Below are positions 4,791-6,137 of a stretch of 6,137 nucleotides of DNA, piece by piece (the first letter of the stretch is position 1; each line of letters begins with the position of its first letter). The stretch spans positions 1-6,137 of the forward strand of contig CAKQHC010000088.1 of NCBI GenBank assembly GCA_934234005.1, read 5' to 3'. Source of the stretch: an uncultured Methanomassiliicoccales archaeon. Its GTDB lineage: Archaea > Thermoplasmatota > Thermoplasmata > Methanomassiliicoccales > Methanomethylophilaceae. A program made the position numbers and the translations under genes. A model generated the notes under the pieces. The model made no database searches, was not told the DNA's origin, and saw only the letters and a program-made list of their open reading frames with translations.

Positions 4791-6137
4791 TCATTGCATT
4801 GTCTGCGGAGACGGATTCTGCATTTCGCTGATAAATGCAGCTGCAAATAAAGGATAGTGTTCTATTCTGTTTTCATCAACGCTGATGTTGGCTCTTTCGA
4901 ACATTATCCTTCTCTGAATCCTATTGTCTTTTATTGTTTTCGATAAAGACGGGGCTTCTCTGCTTTTTCCTGATTTCACTTCTATGGCAGCTGTTTCCAA
5001 ACCCAAATCTATCACAAAATCGAGTTCCATTCTTCCTGGTTCTTTACGGTGTATGTAGTATCCTAAGTCGTATCCAGCTTTGACGATGCATTCCGCAATT
5101 TCGTTTTCCATCAAGGACCCTTGATTAAAACTCGAATCCTGAAGCAGAAGAGACTGCATCGCTCTCGGCCCCATCATATTTACAAGCATTCCTGTATCAG
5201 ACAGATATACTTTGAATTGAGACGGATCGCGATGTATAGATACAGGAGGGGAAAGATTTTTGATAACATTACAGCAGTTTCCTATTCCGGAATTTTCTAT
5301 CCAGAGTATGGCATCGGCATATTTTCTGGATCCTGATCTGGAACCGCTAGAGTCAATACGGGACCACATGAATTTTTTATTTGTCTCCGATAATTGAAGC
5401 GGAATCGATTGATAGCATTTTCTTATTTTCAAAGCATTCGTATCGGAAGAATATTTCGAAACATCTTCAAGAAACATATTGGATATGTTGTTTAGAATCA
5501 GGCGTATTTTTTCGATGTTGTTCTCGGTTACATATGAATATACGGATTCGGGCATACCTCCGATCATCATAAATTCAGTAAAACAATCGTCAAAAGTACT
5601 CATTAACGGCTCATCCAGTTTTTGTTTCATACGAATTGCATTTTTCAGAAGTTCTACTTGGCTTTCGGAATATCCTTTGGCCCATAAAAACTCCTCAAAA
5701 TCCAACCCTCTCATATGAAAGTGTTCTTCATATCCGACAGGCAATATTGAATGTTCATTATCGTTTTTTATTTTTACATTTACATCCAGAAGAGATCCGG
5801 AAGCAATGATATCATACCGTCCGTCCATTGTAAAATATTTTAATGACGATCTGGCACGTGGGCACATTTGTATTTCGTCGAAGACGATAAGTGTATTTTT
5901 AGGCTCTATAGTTGCATGAGGATAGAGTATTTTCAGAGACGTTATTATTCTGTCGATATTTAAATCCGCATCAAATATTCTGGATGTTTTTTCATCTGCG
6001 TTGAAGTCTATGTACAAACTATTCTTGTATGTTTTTGAAAATTCTTTGATTATGAATGTTTTTCCTACTTGACGTTGTCCTTTGATTAATAAACATTTGT
6101 GATTAGCGTTGGATTTCCAGGCCATTAGGTCATCCAT
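4791..6137 (-). CDS. AAA-family ATPase with C-terminal DUF4143 nuclease-like domain, 5' end outside window
   Basis: A predicted ATPase of the AAA_14/DUF4143 family, with 448 residues visible. Numbering from the edge Met, Walker A is GQRQVGKT at 20-27, Walker B is TLIVFDE at 82-88, and the IIASGS stretch at 110-115 is a sensor-like strand. The C-terminal part carries MELDFVI (E371, D373) and IEVKSGK (E386, K388), the E-X-D...E-V-K pattern of restriction-endonuclease-like folds seen in DUF4143. Relatives usually have about 8-15 residues before the point where this frame meets the edge, so the Met at 6137 is probably internal and the true start lies outside. The family is greatly expanded in archaea and gut bacteria and its physiological role is unsettled. 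Base composition is AT-rich relative to the FKBP gene, which would suit a mobile family. Confidence 0.88.
   Translation of the reverse strand: MDDLMAWKSNANHKCLLIKGQRQVGKTFIIKEFSKTYKNSLYIDFNADEKTSRIFDADLNIDRIITSLKILYPHATIEPKNTLIVFDEIQMCPRARSSLKYFTMDGRYDIIASGSLLDVNVKIKNDNEHSILPVGYEEHFHMRGLDFEEFLWAKGYSESQVELLKNAIRMKQKLDEPLMSTFDDCFTEFMMIGGMPESVYSYVTENNIEKIRLILNNISNMFLEDVSKYSSDTNALKIRKCYQSIPLQLSETNKKFMWSRIDSSGSRSGSRKYADAILWIENSGIGNCCNVIKNLSPPVSIHRDPSQFKVYLSDTGMLVNMMGPRAMQSLLLQDSSFNQGSLMENEIAECIVKAGYDLGYYIHRKEPGRMELDFVIDLGLETAAIEVKSGKSREAPSLSKTIKDNRIQRRIMFERANISVDENRIEHYPLFAAAFISEMQNPSPQTMQ

Noticed and set aside
4791..6137. Defence island or toxin-antitoxin system built on the AAA/DUF4143 gene and the zinc-ribbon gene
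   Set aside because: The two genes converge and do not form an operon, and neither resembles a known toxin or antitoxin. The ATPase is a widespread family with no settled role.

Overview
The window reads as archaeal chromosome, most likely from a euryarchaeal anaerobe. The signs are TATA-box promoters placed about 25-27 bases ahead of starts, several apparently leaderless genes, an archaeal-type short FKBP/SlyD-like prolyl isomerase, CX2CX2CXnC iron-sulfur flavoprotein relatives, an archaeal CARF-winged-helix regulator of the HFX_2341/DUF6293 type, and an AAA ATPase-DUF4143 gene of a kind common in methanogens. A gut-type methanogen such as a Methanomassiliicoccales member would fit, but that is inference; nothing in the window fixes the lineage.

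Layout, left to right. Bases 1-984 carry two minus-strand genes: an FKBP-type peptidyl-prolyl isomerase whose 3' end runs off the left edge, and upstream of it a short four-cysteine flavoprotein-like gene lacking the usual N-terminal FMN loop. Bases 985-1313 have no convincing gene. They hold the flavoprotein promoter, an AT-rich inverted repeat and a hairpin/T-tract terminator serving the next gene. Bases 1314-2108 (minus) encode a stand-alone CARF-type sensor with a C-terminal winged helix; a perfect 9-bp inverted repeat overlaps its own TATA box. Divergent from it is tRNA-Arg(CCT) at 2214-2291 with an encoded CCA end. Then on the plus strand come a cardiolipin synthase of the phospholipase D family (2402-3874), a full-length iron-sulfur-flavoprotein-like gene (3935-4480) closed by a UUCG-loop terminator, and a 47-residue zinc-ribbon protein (4644-4787). 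The right end is a minus-strand AAA/DUF4143 ATPase (4791-6137), cut at its 5' end by the window edge and convergent with the zinc-ribbon gene at a 3-base gap.

Most genes have their own promoter, so the window looks like a run of single-gene units and not one operon or a defence island. There is no CRISPR array, cas gene, transposase or integrase. The most interesting elements are the CARF regulator with its self-overlapping operator candidate, the loop-less four-cysteine flavoprotein, the small zinc-ribbon gene, and a palindrome ahead of the cardiolipin synthase promoter. Hand counts on single 60-base lines give about 53% G+C in the FKBP and full-length flavoprotein genes, but about 32-42% in most lines sampled from the synthase and ATPase genes, suggesting a conserved core interspersed with more mobile or less expressed genes.
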